The notes beneath the pieces were generated by a model, which saw only the letters and a program-made list of their open reading frames with translations, was not told where the DNA came from and ran no database searches. Positions 27,101 to 32,446 of a stretch of DNA of 43,405 bases are shown here, piece by piece. Origin of the DNA: an uncultured Acetatifactor sp. (GTDB taxonomy: Bacteria; Bacillota; Clostridia; Lachnospirales; Lachnospiraceae); the NCBI GenBank assembly GCA_910580225.1, contig CAJTXE010000035.1, forward strand, positions 1 through 43,405, written 5' to 3'. The stretch's first letter is position 1. Every line of letters starts with the position of its first letter. A program made the position numbers and the translations under genes.

Positions 27101-27474
27101 CTGATACGGGCTGTTCGATGACGGTTACAGGCATCACTGCGGGGACCACCACAGGCATTGATGTGGAAGGTGATACCCTGACCAGAGGAACCGGGGCGGA
27201 GGATGTTGAGAAAAAACCGGTTTTTGTATTAGCGGCATGGGATGGAAGCAGCAATGCGGCAAAGAAGGCTTCTGTGGCAGGTTTTCAGTTTGGGGGTGCC
27301 GTAGAACCGAATGCAGACTTTGAGGACGGCGATATCATGGTTACGACGGTATTCGAGTTAAAGACGCTTACTGTGAACCAGATGAACGGAAATTATGAGG
27401 AATATAAAACCGCGGATAATATAAGCGGCTTCTGTAGTACGATAAAACAGGAGAAAACAGCTGCCGAACCGTAA
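21124..27474 (+). CDS. Large secreted beta-helix / InlB-repeat surface protein with novel C-terminal module
   Basis: The protein has 2116 residues. Order: long basic leader and signal peptide (AVFMIGCCMFLGSTKLTALA), then three modules (about residues 95-710, 713-1233 and 1237-1635). Each opens with a W..W..S..LP, GGNYYL..DVEL..W, LCLNGHT..QTK and FDCS block and runs into right-handed beta-helix repeats (GG.ITGN.A..GGGIYV). Modules 1 and 2 close with GGLILGGLGGKGKY and an InlB B-repeat (TYETNGG...YTYGTEL.LP...GY.FLGWY...FYAKW). Then come a bacterial Ig-like (BIG_2) domain (about 1640-1722), a third InlB repeat (1723-1798), a Pro/Ser/Thr linker (1799-1868) and a final domain (1869-2116) homologous to the protein at 28495. 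No LPXTG or membrane anchor is seen, so the C-terminal module may attach it. ATG 21124 lies 7 nt after GGGAGG; an in-frame TTG at 21118 is less likely. Adhesion is inferred from architecture. Confidence 0.88.
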   Translation: MRENKGQDCRGQGVLRHMAVGKAGRRIRKGAVFMIGCCMFLGSTKLTALAVPWEPDTETAGCLRTRNADWEADGLIAETDREDRVELLAEETEGHRHTPEDHDTGWTAWADSAALPNDGGNYYLTVDVELTALWTVAGNTAVNLCLNGHTVQQTKTATGVIKVNGEGAELSVFDCSEGMAGTITGGKGSSTNGGGITVSTGGSLNLYGGRITGNSGTSGGGIYVGAGSSAVMHGGEISGNTVTTNGGGVYVTGSGSELTITGGTIGSNTATGTSGKGGGVHAAAGGAVHMTGGEIRENAAVSGGGVYMTGTTTSYLMKGGIVRSNTATGTGGKGGGLYVANGAADMTGGEIRENTAVSGGGVYITGTSSSYLMKGGIVRSNTATGTGGKGGGLYVANGAADMTGGEIRENTAVSGGGVYITGTSSSYTLNGGSVIGNTVTADGGGIYAVSSSTPMITGGTVSGNKAAGKGAGIYAATTKLGITGGTIAGNEAESEGGGIFYGSNVTFSGGAVYANTAAGAVNNLAATSTTYTASLEGGLILGGLGGKGKYNHSSETYPMYPGEITGILGDEITSGDASMAAIAGARPGDILYADPAKEITSTADGKLYRGIYFPPSEENGTGSWVFRWVPDIGTTFTVTYETNGGAIENADSYTKYTYGTELALPTGQAITREGYEFLGWYETADFTGSPVIALAADSLFDDVPVFYAKWRERHACVDCAEAHDAIENWIPWENSAGLPEHTKLPESGGNYYLIADVNLADVWAAAKGTTVNLCLNGHTIRQTKEGAGVISVIGTGTELAVFDCSAGMAGRITGGKVTSTTAGGGITVGGTAGSGSLKLYGGRITGNEAPNGGGIFVTGTSSTLLVDGGIIESNTAAGTTSTTGRGGGIYAANGSVVLSGGEITGNQGNQGGGLGVGGGSVEMTGGMVTGNTANQGGGVYTTGSTAKFTMNGGNIADNTTAGNGGGLHAASSSTPIINGGAVSGNKAAGNGGGIYGATTKMQIMGGTISGNVSEGDGGGIFYGGNFTMSGGAVYANTAGGAVDNLAAASATYTASLEGGLILGGLGGKGKYQYGSETYPMYSGEITGTLGGEIISKEGEVPEASVIGARAGDILYADPAKEITSAADGKIYKGIYLEPAEPDGIGTWSFRWVPYIGAKYTITYETGGGIVKNEEKYTEYTYGTELTLPTEQEVSRAGYVFLGWYESADFAGDPVTSIAADALLDGNPVFYAKWKEGHAGINCPEEHDAGGEWQEWSNSTQLPTEAGNYFLIADVELTAAWTVPEGVFHLCLNGHTVRQTKSYRVIMVGSTSELGLFDCSAQQTGKVSGGKITSGSGAGIYVQGGKLKLYGGTVCENSYAGTSTTSGGGGVSVDNGIMEFHGGVIRGNKARSGGGVFITNNAELRMRGGSITGNVENNSGTQITNGGGIYVASGLAEVSGGSIEGNQAGNGGGVYAAGGSVELTGGSIRDNQADTGGGIYVGGGGQLQVSGGQLNGNTAVNNGGGIYSKGTSSARNGQITMTGGSVYANTAGNGAGIYYDSYSTISLAGGLILGSLEGAARNVTCNYGTETYPMYSGVVAGTVGDTVTDGTNTVPGVKADDILTASRASGITIGSVSQGQLYTGVYMESEDGIWQFQLPSAGVILNKSKAELDYPENVTIQLTAVVTDTSGGDTTVTWRSSDDTVAAVAEDGMVTAQKTGTATITAETGSGMTADCEITVSGSVYTVTYHTNGGTVTAEGGIDTGSYTYGTGLKLPEAVTKEGYTFGGWFADGACTGNPVTEISGTETGDKEFYAGWTEDTPVETPSPVPSSSPTPSPSPEPTASPGPTPGPTPNPGPTPGLSPEPSAEPSAGPGGSPEPNPGETSNPEWNIHGGQQTVEGDIWVRQPVIEVELPGNLDFGINPFQLAVNAGGEDTVPVTDQIISGEYYVTNYSNVAVAVTAATFVSAANEKIELVAKDDVVWDTNTNEIRSSAAAGRRAVWLVQLYPVDIAVSDTGCSMTVTGITAGTTTGIDVEGDTLTRGTGAEDVEKKPVFVLAAWDGSSNAAKKASVAGFQFGGAVEPNADFEDGDIMVTTVFELKTLTVNQMNGNYEEYKTADNISGFCSTIKQEKTAAEP
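22063..22398 (+). repeat. Identical 168-bp tandem duplication inside the beta-helix
   Basis: Two adjacent copies (22063-22230 and 22231-22398) appear identical base for base. They encode two 56-residue beta-helix units that include KGGIVRSNTATGTGGKGGG and ADMTGGEIRENTAVSGGGVY. Other coils in the gene have diverged, so this is a recent in-frame duplication. Confidence 0.9.
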
Positions 27475-27507
27475 GATTTTGTTTTACGGTATTGGGGAAG
27501 AGGCATG

Positions 27508-27548
27508 GAATCACAGAAGACAGCCGATAAAGTTGTCTTCCGTGATTC
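27508..27548 (+). other. Strong hairpin downstream of the adhesin gene
   Basis: GAATCAC (27508-27514) pairs with GTGATTC (27542-27548) and GAAGACA (27516-27522) with TGTCTTC (27534-27540), with one mismatch between them. No clear T-run follows, so it may be a weak terminator or an mRNA 3' end. The 364-nt gap 27475-27838 otherwise holds the sigma-28-like promoter and no gene. Confidence 0.6.
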
Positions 27549-27591
27549 TGCTCTGTGAAATGAGGGAGGAAAAAAATTTAGACAGAGGGGT

Positions 27592-27617
27592 TAAGTATCT
27601 CGGAAAAGAACCGATAT
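27592..27617 (+). promoter_or_regulatory. Candidate sigma-28 promoter of the anchored protein / small secreted protein unit
   Basis: TAAG (27592-27595) and CCGATAT (27611-27617) are spaced by 14-15 nt, within the sigma-28 range, with the same -10 as both flagellins. It gives a leader of about 215 nt to ATG 27839. The -35 departs from TAAA at one base. A sigma-A reading (TTAAGT-18-TATATA) is possible but poorer. Confidence 0.6.
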
Positions 27618-27838
27618 ATAGAATGTAAGAGAGGGAATGGCGTGTTTGTGCTTTAGGCTGATAGAGGCTGCTTCATATAGTGGTGGAGTGACTTTGATGA
27701 ATATTTGCTTGGGCAGGAGAAGCATGCCATTATTTGTGCCGGTAAACTCTGGAAAGACCATATGCTTTTAGGATACAGAGTTAAGTAGGAATGAGTGAAC
27801 ATGACGGAACGATATTGATAAAGGAGTGTGGAAACCAG

Positions 27839-28420
27839 ATGTCAGAAAATGAGGATGTAAAGACCGGATCAGAGGGAAATGCTTCGCCCGGGAACAAAGT
27901 GCAAAATGCCGTAATGATGAAGATCGCTGTTGGGGCTGTAATGGCTGCTCTGGTAGGAGTAATCGCAATTATGGGGTATAAACTGATGAAGACTCCGGAA
28001 AATGCCACATCGGCTGCAGAGGGAGAGCAGACAGAGTTAAACTCGGGGACGGCAATCGTTGTTTCAGAGGATACCAAAGACGCCTTAACAGAAATCAAAG
28101 AAAAAGTCGCAAAAGGATCCATTGCCGTGAAGATGACACAGGGGTGGATATTTAATGACGGTGGGAAGTCCAGTAATGGCTACCTGGCAAATTCCGAGAG
28201 AAATTCGTATGATATGCGTTTTCAGATCATTATGGGGGATACGGGAGAAGTCATAATGACATCGCCTGATGTGCCGGTAGGATCGTGCATAGAGAATTTC
28301 CCGCTGTCCGTCACATTGGAGGCAGGGACCTATAATGTTATTGTTAATCATCAATTGATAGAGGACGGAGAGGTTTTCGCATCTGTCAAGACTGCAGCGG
28401 AGATTGTAGTGAATCAGTGA
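27839..28420 (+). CDS. Membrane-anchored extracellular beta-sandwich protein, function unknown
   Basis: The 193-residue protein has a short charged cytoplasmic N-terminus, one membrane segment (KIAVGAVMAALVGVIAIMGY, about residues 26-45) and an outside domain. The domain (about 85-193) has a beta pattern: GSIAVKMTQGWIFNDGGKSS, MRFQIIMGDTGEVIMTSPDV, VGSCIENFPLSVTLEAGTYN then VIVNHQLIEDGEVFASVKTA. I know this pattern from uncharacterised Gram-positive proteins near surface adhesins but cannot name the family with certainty. ATG 27839 is chosen because AAGGAG lies 12 nt upstream; for the in-frame ATG at 27791 a GGA touches the start codon. It is 74 nt before the small secreted protein and probably cotranscribed. 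A role as anchor or assembly partner of the neighbouring secreted proteins is inferred from context. Confidence 0.75.
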   Translation: MSENEDVKTGSEGNASPGNKVQNAVMMKIAVGAVMAALVGVIAIMGYKLMKTPENATSAAEGEQTELNSGTAIVVSEDTKDALTEIKEKVAKGSIAVKMTQGWIFNDGGKSSNGYLANSERNSYDMRFQIIMGDTGEVIMTSPDVPVGSCIENFPLSVTLEAGTYNVIVNHQLIEDGEVFASVKTAAEIVVNQ

Positions 28421-28473
28421 ATTTGATTCAGACCAACCTTAGGGTTGTATGAATAGATACTCTTATTTTTAAT

Positions 28474-28491
28474 TATTTCAAGGAGGAAATA
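28474..28491 (+). promoter_or_regulatory. Shine-Dalgarno hairpin of the small secreted protein, candidate CsrA site
   Basis: TATTTC (28474-28479) and GAAATA (28486-28491) form a perfect 6-bp stem closing the hexaloop AAGGAG, which is the Shine-Dalgarno, 3 nt before the ATG. The form matches the flagellin 1 and 2 leaders, with a longer stem. Confidence 0.65.
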
Positions 28492-28494
28492 GGC

Positions 28495-29355
28495 ATGACA
28501 AAGAAAAAAGTAATTTCTACATTGATGGCTGCTACAATTGTGGCAGGATCTTCCATGACAGCATTTGCTGCCTCTGCTACAACTGCTCCCGCGTGGGGTG
28601 AAAACGGTGGGCAGTCGGAAGTAACAGGTGATTCCTGGACTGTTCAGCCCGTTATTGAGGTGGAGCTTCCGGCAGAGCTGACATTTGGTGTAAACCCGAT
28701 GATGTTGGACGCCGACGGTGATGCTACTACTACAGGCGATAATACACAGATTCTTTCAACGGATTATCTGATTGTTAACTACAGCAATGTACCTGTAGAA
28801 ATTAAGACGGAAACAAAGGTAACAGTGAATTCAATTGATGGAGTAACAGCAGATCCCATTAAGTTTGTGCCTGCTCCTGCTGCCGCAAACTGGGATGCTG
28901 CTACAAAAGAATTGAAGAATGCTGCAGGTCAGAGAGATGTGCTTTTGATTCAGCAGCTGCCTACTGCTGCTGCTACCATCGGAACCGACGGTGCGATCAC
29001 AATGGCTTATACAAAACCTACTTGGGGCACTGATACACCGGCCGCGGCAAATATTTCCGGACATATGCTGGATACAACAGCAAATGAGATCTATTTCCTG
29101 CTGACAGCAAATGACGGAGAACTTGATCCGGCAAACGTGAGCGGCTTCACATTTTCAGGAGCAGTGAACCCCAATACGCAGTTCTATGATGGAGAGATTA
29201 CAGTAAGCACTGTATTTACATGTAATATCATTACTGCTGCACAGGCTGCTGACACTACCAAATATACGCCTGGCAGTGTTAAGGCTGGTACTACTGGTGC
29301 TGGAAAAGCAACAGGTTATGATACTACTGTAGCAGAGAAGAAAGCAACACCTTAA
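28495..29355 (+). CDS. Small secreted protein homologous to the adhesin C-terminal module
   Basis: The 286-residue protein has a clear signal peptide (MTKKKVISTLMAATIVAGSS then MTAFAASA). The mature part aligns with the last 250 residues of the large adhesin: W...GGQ..V.GD.W..QPVIEVELP..L.FG.NP, QI.S..Y.V.NYSNV.V, and F.F.GAV.PN..F.DG.I.V.TVF. It is rich in Ala and Thr, and its GCT/ACT/GTA codon bias resembles flagellin 2, suggesting high expression. No membrane anchor or sorting signal is seen. The layout (signal peptide, beta-rich domain, partner adhesin with the same C-terminal domain) resembles WxL surface systems, but the WxL motifs are absent, so this is an analogy. It could be a subunit of a surface layer or fibre. 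A 12-bp terminator follows. Confidence 0.82.
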   Translation: MTKKKVISTLMAATIVAGSSMTAFAASATTAPAWGENGGQSEVTGDSWTVQPVIEVELPAELTFGVNPMMLDADGDATTTGDNTQILSTDYLIVNYSNVPVEIKTETKVTVNSIDGVTADPIKFVPAPAAANWDAATKELKNAAGQRDVLLIQQLPTAAATIGTDGAITMAYTKPTWGTDTPAAANISGHMLDTTANEIYFLLTANDGELDPANVSGFTFSGAVNPNTQFYDGEITVSTVFTCNIITAAQAADTTKYTPGSVKAGTTGAGKATGYDTTVAEKKATP

Positions 29356-29482
29356 AATATTTGATAAGTATTATGGAAGGTATCTGTTTTTAATACCGAT
29401 AAAAAGGTTGTATATCTTAGATCTTTTATCTGACTAATAGAGTTTAAAAAGGATTTTTGATAAAAATAAGAGTATTGACAGA

Positions 29483-29516
29483 GCGGGATATTACAGAGAG
29501 GTAATATCCCGCTTTT
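29483..29516 (+). terminator. Rho-independent terminator after the small secreted protein
   Basis: GCGGGATATTAC (29483-29494) pairs perfectly with GTAATATCCCGC (29501-29512), followed by TTTTG. It closes the secreted-protein unit. The gap 29356-29683 holds only this and the inverted repeat at 29597. Confidence 0.85.
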
Positions 29517-29596
29517 GCTGAGGCAGTCTTTGAAGCACAACATCATTCATGGTATATCCTTGACAGTTTCAGCATTAAGAAGAAATATAAAGAAGA

Positions 29597-29643
29597 ACTC
29601 CTTTTTGATAAGACAGAGATCATAGTTCTTATCAAAAAGGAGT
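29597..29643. repeat. 17-bp perfect inverted repeat between convergent genes
   Basis: ACTCCTTTTTGATAAGA (29597-29613) and TCTTATCAAAAAGGAGT (29627-29643) are exact reverse complements around a 13-nt loop. It lies 40 nt past the stop of the minus-strand gene at 29684. Terminator for that gene is the simplest reading, although the T-run is inside the stem. Confidence 0.7.
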
Positions 29644-29683
29644 ATTGCTTTACCCAAGGGAAGCATTCGCAACATTAGATACG

Positions 29684-31777
29684 TTATTCTTCTGAAGGCT
29701 CTTCCGACTGCCTGTGAAATTCGAAGGTTACCTTTACTTTCAGGTCCCCATCCAGCCAGGTCATTTCCGATCCTTCACTTACCGTTCCCAACAGGCTGAA
29801 AACGGCAAAATCCGGGCTGGTAATGGAATCTATAGTCTGCATCTGGAGGAGGGACTGGGAGTCTGTACCTTCCTGTCTTGCAGATAGTGAGAAATCTGCG
29901 ATATTTTCATTATTGCCTTCTGTCAGGAGAAAATTCATCGGTTCCGTGTTCATACAGCGCAGCCGGAAGTCTACCTTACAATCTTTTGAGATGCCCTCTT
30001 CACCCTGGAAATCATCCGGCAGTGAATGATTGACTGCCAGGCTGATATTGGTGATATTGACATCAACAGGGAAATTGCTTTGGTTGCAGATGACTACATC
30101 ACTGCTGTATATCTGCCGCCCTTCTTCATCGTACGGCCAGATGGTAATGGGGAAGGAAGTGGGCATTATGATTTCCAGTACATCGTTTACCGCTCTCATG
30201 GAGATCAGTTCGCCGGCACAATTTCCGGCATTGTCCGTTACCTCAATCTGTATTTCGTGCAGAGCATCCCCTTCCAAAGGAATTTCGAATTCCTGCCGAA
30301 GAACAGGACTCTGTTCGTTTGGCAGAGTGTACATGGATAATGTGACTTCGTCTAAGACAGCTCCGTCCATAGTGATTCGGCATTCCTTGATTCCGGAAGG
30401 GGTGTTTCCCGGGTCAGTAACCGTGATATGAGCATATTGTCCGTCTTCCTTTTGGATTCTCTCATAGGAAATTTCCGGTTTCTGCTGGTCATTGGAAGTA
30501 TCATTGACTGTACTTTCCGGAGTCGGTCCGCTGGCGGATTCTGTGTTTCCGGAATCGCCTGGAGTGTCAGCGGGAATTGTATCCGGAGAGACAGGCATTT
30601 CCGAGGGGCTGTTCCCATTGCCGTCGGGAGCTTCCGTAGGAGGGGCTGTCGAGCCAGGAACCTCTGTAGGGGCTGCTGACGGTCCGTTACCGGGCACATC
30701 AGGTGAGGCGGCAGGTTTGCTGTCAGGTACCTCAGGTGAGCCTGCAGGCTTATTATCTGGCACGTCAGGTATGTCTGTAGGTTCATGGCCGGGTACATCA
30801 GGCGAGTCTGCAGGTTTGCTGTCATCCGCATCCGGTGTAGATGCAGGGTTGCTGTCATCCGCATCCGGTGTGCTTGCAGGCTTACTGTCATCCGCATCCG
30901 GTGTAGATGCAGGGTTGCTGTCATCTGCATCCGGTGTAGTTGCAGGGCTGCTGTCATCCGCATCCGGTGTAGATGCAGGGTAATTGTCATCTGCATCCGG
31001 TGTAGTTGCAGGGCTGCTGTCATCTGCATCCGGTGTAGTTGCAGGGTAACTGTCATCCGCATCCGGTGTAGTTGCAGGGTAACTGTCATCCGCATCCGGT
31101 GTAGTTGCAGGGCTGCTGTCATCCGCATCCGGTGTGCTTACAGGATCAGTATCAGACACATCCGGTCTGCCTGTAGGGTTACTGTCAGATACGCCAGGGG
31201 CACCTGTAGGAGCACTGCCAGATATATCAGGGGTACCGGCAGAAGCTTCGCCAGTCGTATCCGGCGTATGTGCGGGGCCGTTGTCGGCTGTGTCAGGTGT
31301 ATTTACAGGGAGACTGCCGGCTCCGTCAGTCGTATTTGCCGGTTCACTGTCAGCTCTCTCGGGAGTCTCTGCAGCAGGAACTGCTGTGGTGTCAGCGACC
31401 TTGGCAGATGTCTGATTGGATAAGTCAGAGGACCCTACAGGCGTACTGCAGGTTTCTGTCAGTGCAGAACTGTCGCTGCAGAAGGCGTTCATGGGAGTAC
31501 TTTCAGGACTTGCGTGGCTATCATTCGGTGAAACGGGGGTCGGAACTTTGCCATATCTGCTGTTGCTGCTGTCGGTCACTTCGCAGGAAGGGAAGCCGCT
31601 GTTTGCCGGAGAGCCGGGGGTATCAGGAGAATATCCAGATGGACCGGGCGGTTCCGCGACAGTGGGAGCCGCGGCAGCATGCGTTGTCATTGCGGATGGA
31701 TTTGCAGGGAATATAGAGCAGGACAATGTGACAGCACCGATGACTGCAACTATTTTAGCGCTTCTGTTTTTTTTCAT
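29684..31777 (-). CDS. Secreted Ser/Pro/Asp-repeat protein with Ig-like domain and adhesin-type C-terminal module
   Basis: The 697-residue protein has a signal peptide (SAKIVAVIGAVTLSCSIFPA), a long low-complexity stalk (about residues 40-420) of 11-residue repeats of type TPDADDSxPAx, a beta/Ig-like domain (about 425-535; HITVTDPGNTPSGIKECRIT) and a C-terminal domain (about 537-690). The last shows a remote match to the modules at 28495 and at the adhesin end: LEIIMPTSFPITIWP, QIYSSDVVICNQSNFPVDVN, and FAVFSLLGTVSEGS...DGDLKVKVTFEF. No LPXTG is seen. It is convergent to the secreted-protein unit and has its own sigma-A type promoter. TAGGAGCC lies about 10 nt before ATG 31777. A wall-spanning stalk that presents or attaches through the shared module is inferred. 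Confidence 0.83.
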   Translation of the reverse strand: MKKNRSAKIVAVIGAVTLSCSIFPANPSAMTTHAAAAPTVAEPPGPSGYSPDTPGSPANSGFPSCEVTDSSNSRYGKVPTPVSPNDSHASPESTPMNAFCSDSSALTETCSTPVGSSDLSNQTSAKVADTTAVPAAETPERADSEPANTTDGAGSLPVNTPDTADNGPAHTPDTTGEASAGTPDISGSAPTGAPGVSDSNPTGRPDVSDTDPVSTPDADDSSPATTPDADDSYPATTPDADDSYPATTPDADDSSPATTPDADDNYPASTPDADDSSPATTPDADDSNPASTPDADDSKPASTPDADDSNPASTPDADDSKPADSPDVPGHEPTDIPDVPDNKPAGSPEVPDSKPAASPDVPGNGPSAAPTEVPGSTAPPTEAPDGNGNSPSEMPVSPDTIPADTPGDSGNTESASGPTPESTVNDTSNDQQKPEISYERIQKEDGQYAHITVTDPGNTPSGIKECRITMDGAVLDEVTLSMYTLPNEQSPVLRQEFEIPLEGDALHEIQIEVTDNAGNCAGELISMRAVNDVLEIIMPTSFPITIWPYDEEGRQIYSSDVVICNQSNFPVDVNITNISLAVNHSLPDDFQGEEGISKDCKVDFRLRCMNTEPMNFLLTEGNNENIADFSLSARQEGTDSQSLLQMQTIDSITSPDFAVFSLLGTVSEGSEMTWLDGDLKVKVTFEFHRQSEEPSEE
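30821..31144 (-). repeat. 33-bp tandem repeat array, about ten near-identical copies
   Basis: About ten copies of a 33-bp unit encode TPDADDSxPAx with Ser/Tyr/Asn/Lys at the variable site. Flanking, more diverged 11-residue units extend the array on both sides. There are no spacers, so it is not CRISPR. Copy number probably varies between strains. Confidence 0.9.
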
Positions 31778-31822
31778 GTCTGATGGCTCCTATTCTATAA
31801 GGTACTTCTATGCTACATAGAT

Positions 31823-31851
31823 ATTGTACCAAACTACTTACGAGGCAGCAA
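31823..31851 (-). promoter_or_regulatory. Sigma-A type promoter of the Ser/Pro/Asp-repeat protein
   Basis: On the minus strand: TTGCTG (31851-31846), 17-nt spacer, TACAAT (31828-31823). An inverted repeat CTATG-CTA-CATAG lies just downstream near 31808-31820 and could be an operator. Confidence 0.6.
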
Positions 31852-31968
31852 GTTCTAAAATGAAATTTTAACGTGATTTGGCAATGGATTTATCTGTCGT
31901 AATCCCCCAAAGAATATTAAGAAACTCTAAAAAATGTCTATGTGATTATTAATTTTTTGAATACCCTC

Positions 31969-31997
31969 TTGCAATGGCATACGGAATAGCGTATATT
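31969..31997 (+). promoter_or_regulatory. Sigma-A type promoter with inverted-repeat operator ahead of the XRE regulator
   Basis: TTGCAA (31969-31974), 17-nt spacer, TATATT (31992-31997). The inverted repeat ATACG (31979-31983) - 6 nt - CGTAT (31990-31994) covers the spacer and the -10, the usual place for an autorepressor operator. Confidence 0.6.
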
Positions 31998-32040
31998 GTT
32001 CTTGTATTCAGAACTGATGCTTGAGATGGAGGAAAACAAG

Positions 32041-32400
32041 ATGACAAAAGCAGAAATATTAAAGAAGGAAATACTGAGCCAATACCGTAGTGTCCGTCAG
32101 TTTGCTATGGAGATGGGAATTCCTTACAGCACGCTGGTTACGGCATTGGAGCGCGGTATAGAGGGGATGGCTTATGGAACCGTGATCAAGATGTGTGATA
32201 AGCTGAGTCTGAATCCGGTGGACTTCTCTTCGCTGGAGAGGGACGCTTCTCTGGGGGCACAATTGCTGGAGAATCATGTGATGCAGTATTATGTGAAATT
32301 GAATCAGACCGGTCGTGATAAGATTCTGGAGCTGATGGATGACTTTGTCAATATTGATAAGTATAAGGCAAAGGGAAAGAAAACCAAACAGGATAAATAA
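32041..32400 (+). CDS. Small XRE-type helix-turn-helix regulator
   Basis: The 119-residue protein has an N-terminal Cro/CI-type HTH: KKEILSQYRSVRQFAMEMGI then PYSTLVTALERGIEGMAYGT, VIKMCDKLSLNP. The second half is helical (KLNQTGRDKILELMDDFVNI) with a basic tail. ATG 32041 follows GGAGGAAAA; the longer frame from 31996 overlaps the promoter. It is divergent from the repeat-protein gene (263-nt intergenic region with promoters in both directions), so it may control that gene as well as itself. A terminator shared with the convergent fliD-like gene follows directly. Confidence 0.85.
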   Translation: MTKAEILKKEILSQYRSVRQFAMEMGIPYSTLVTALERGIEGMAYGTVIKMCDKLSLNPVDFSSLERDASLGAQLLENHVMQYYVKLNQTGRDKILELMDDFVNIDKYKAKGKKTKQDK

Positions 32401-32405
32401 GAAGA

Positions 32406-32433
32406 AAAAAGCTTCCGCTGAGGGAAGCTTTTT
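32406..32433. terminator. Bidirectional terminator between XRE regulator and second FliD
   Basis: AAAAAGCTTCC (32406-32416) pairs with GGAAGCTTTTT (32423-32433), with A-runs and T-runs at the two ends, so it can serve both convergent genes. Confidence 0.85.
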
Positions 32434-32446
32434 CAATGAAATACAG

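Noticed and set aside
27523..27530. GCCGATAA, an exact sigma-28 -10 octamer after the adhesin gene
   Set aside because: No TAAA-like element lies 14-16 nt upstream, and the octamer is in the loop of a strong hairpin.
30492..30983. Long plus-strand reading frame opposite the Ser/Pro/Asp-repeat protein
   Set aside because: It is the mirror of the tandem repeats, with no ribosome site and the same repetitive composition.
30821..31144. Regular 33-bp repeats, CRISPR-like in period
   Set aside because: The copies are contiguous without spacers, in frame within a secreted protein; no cas genes are present.
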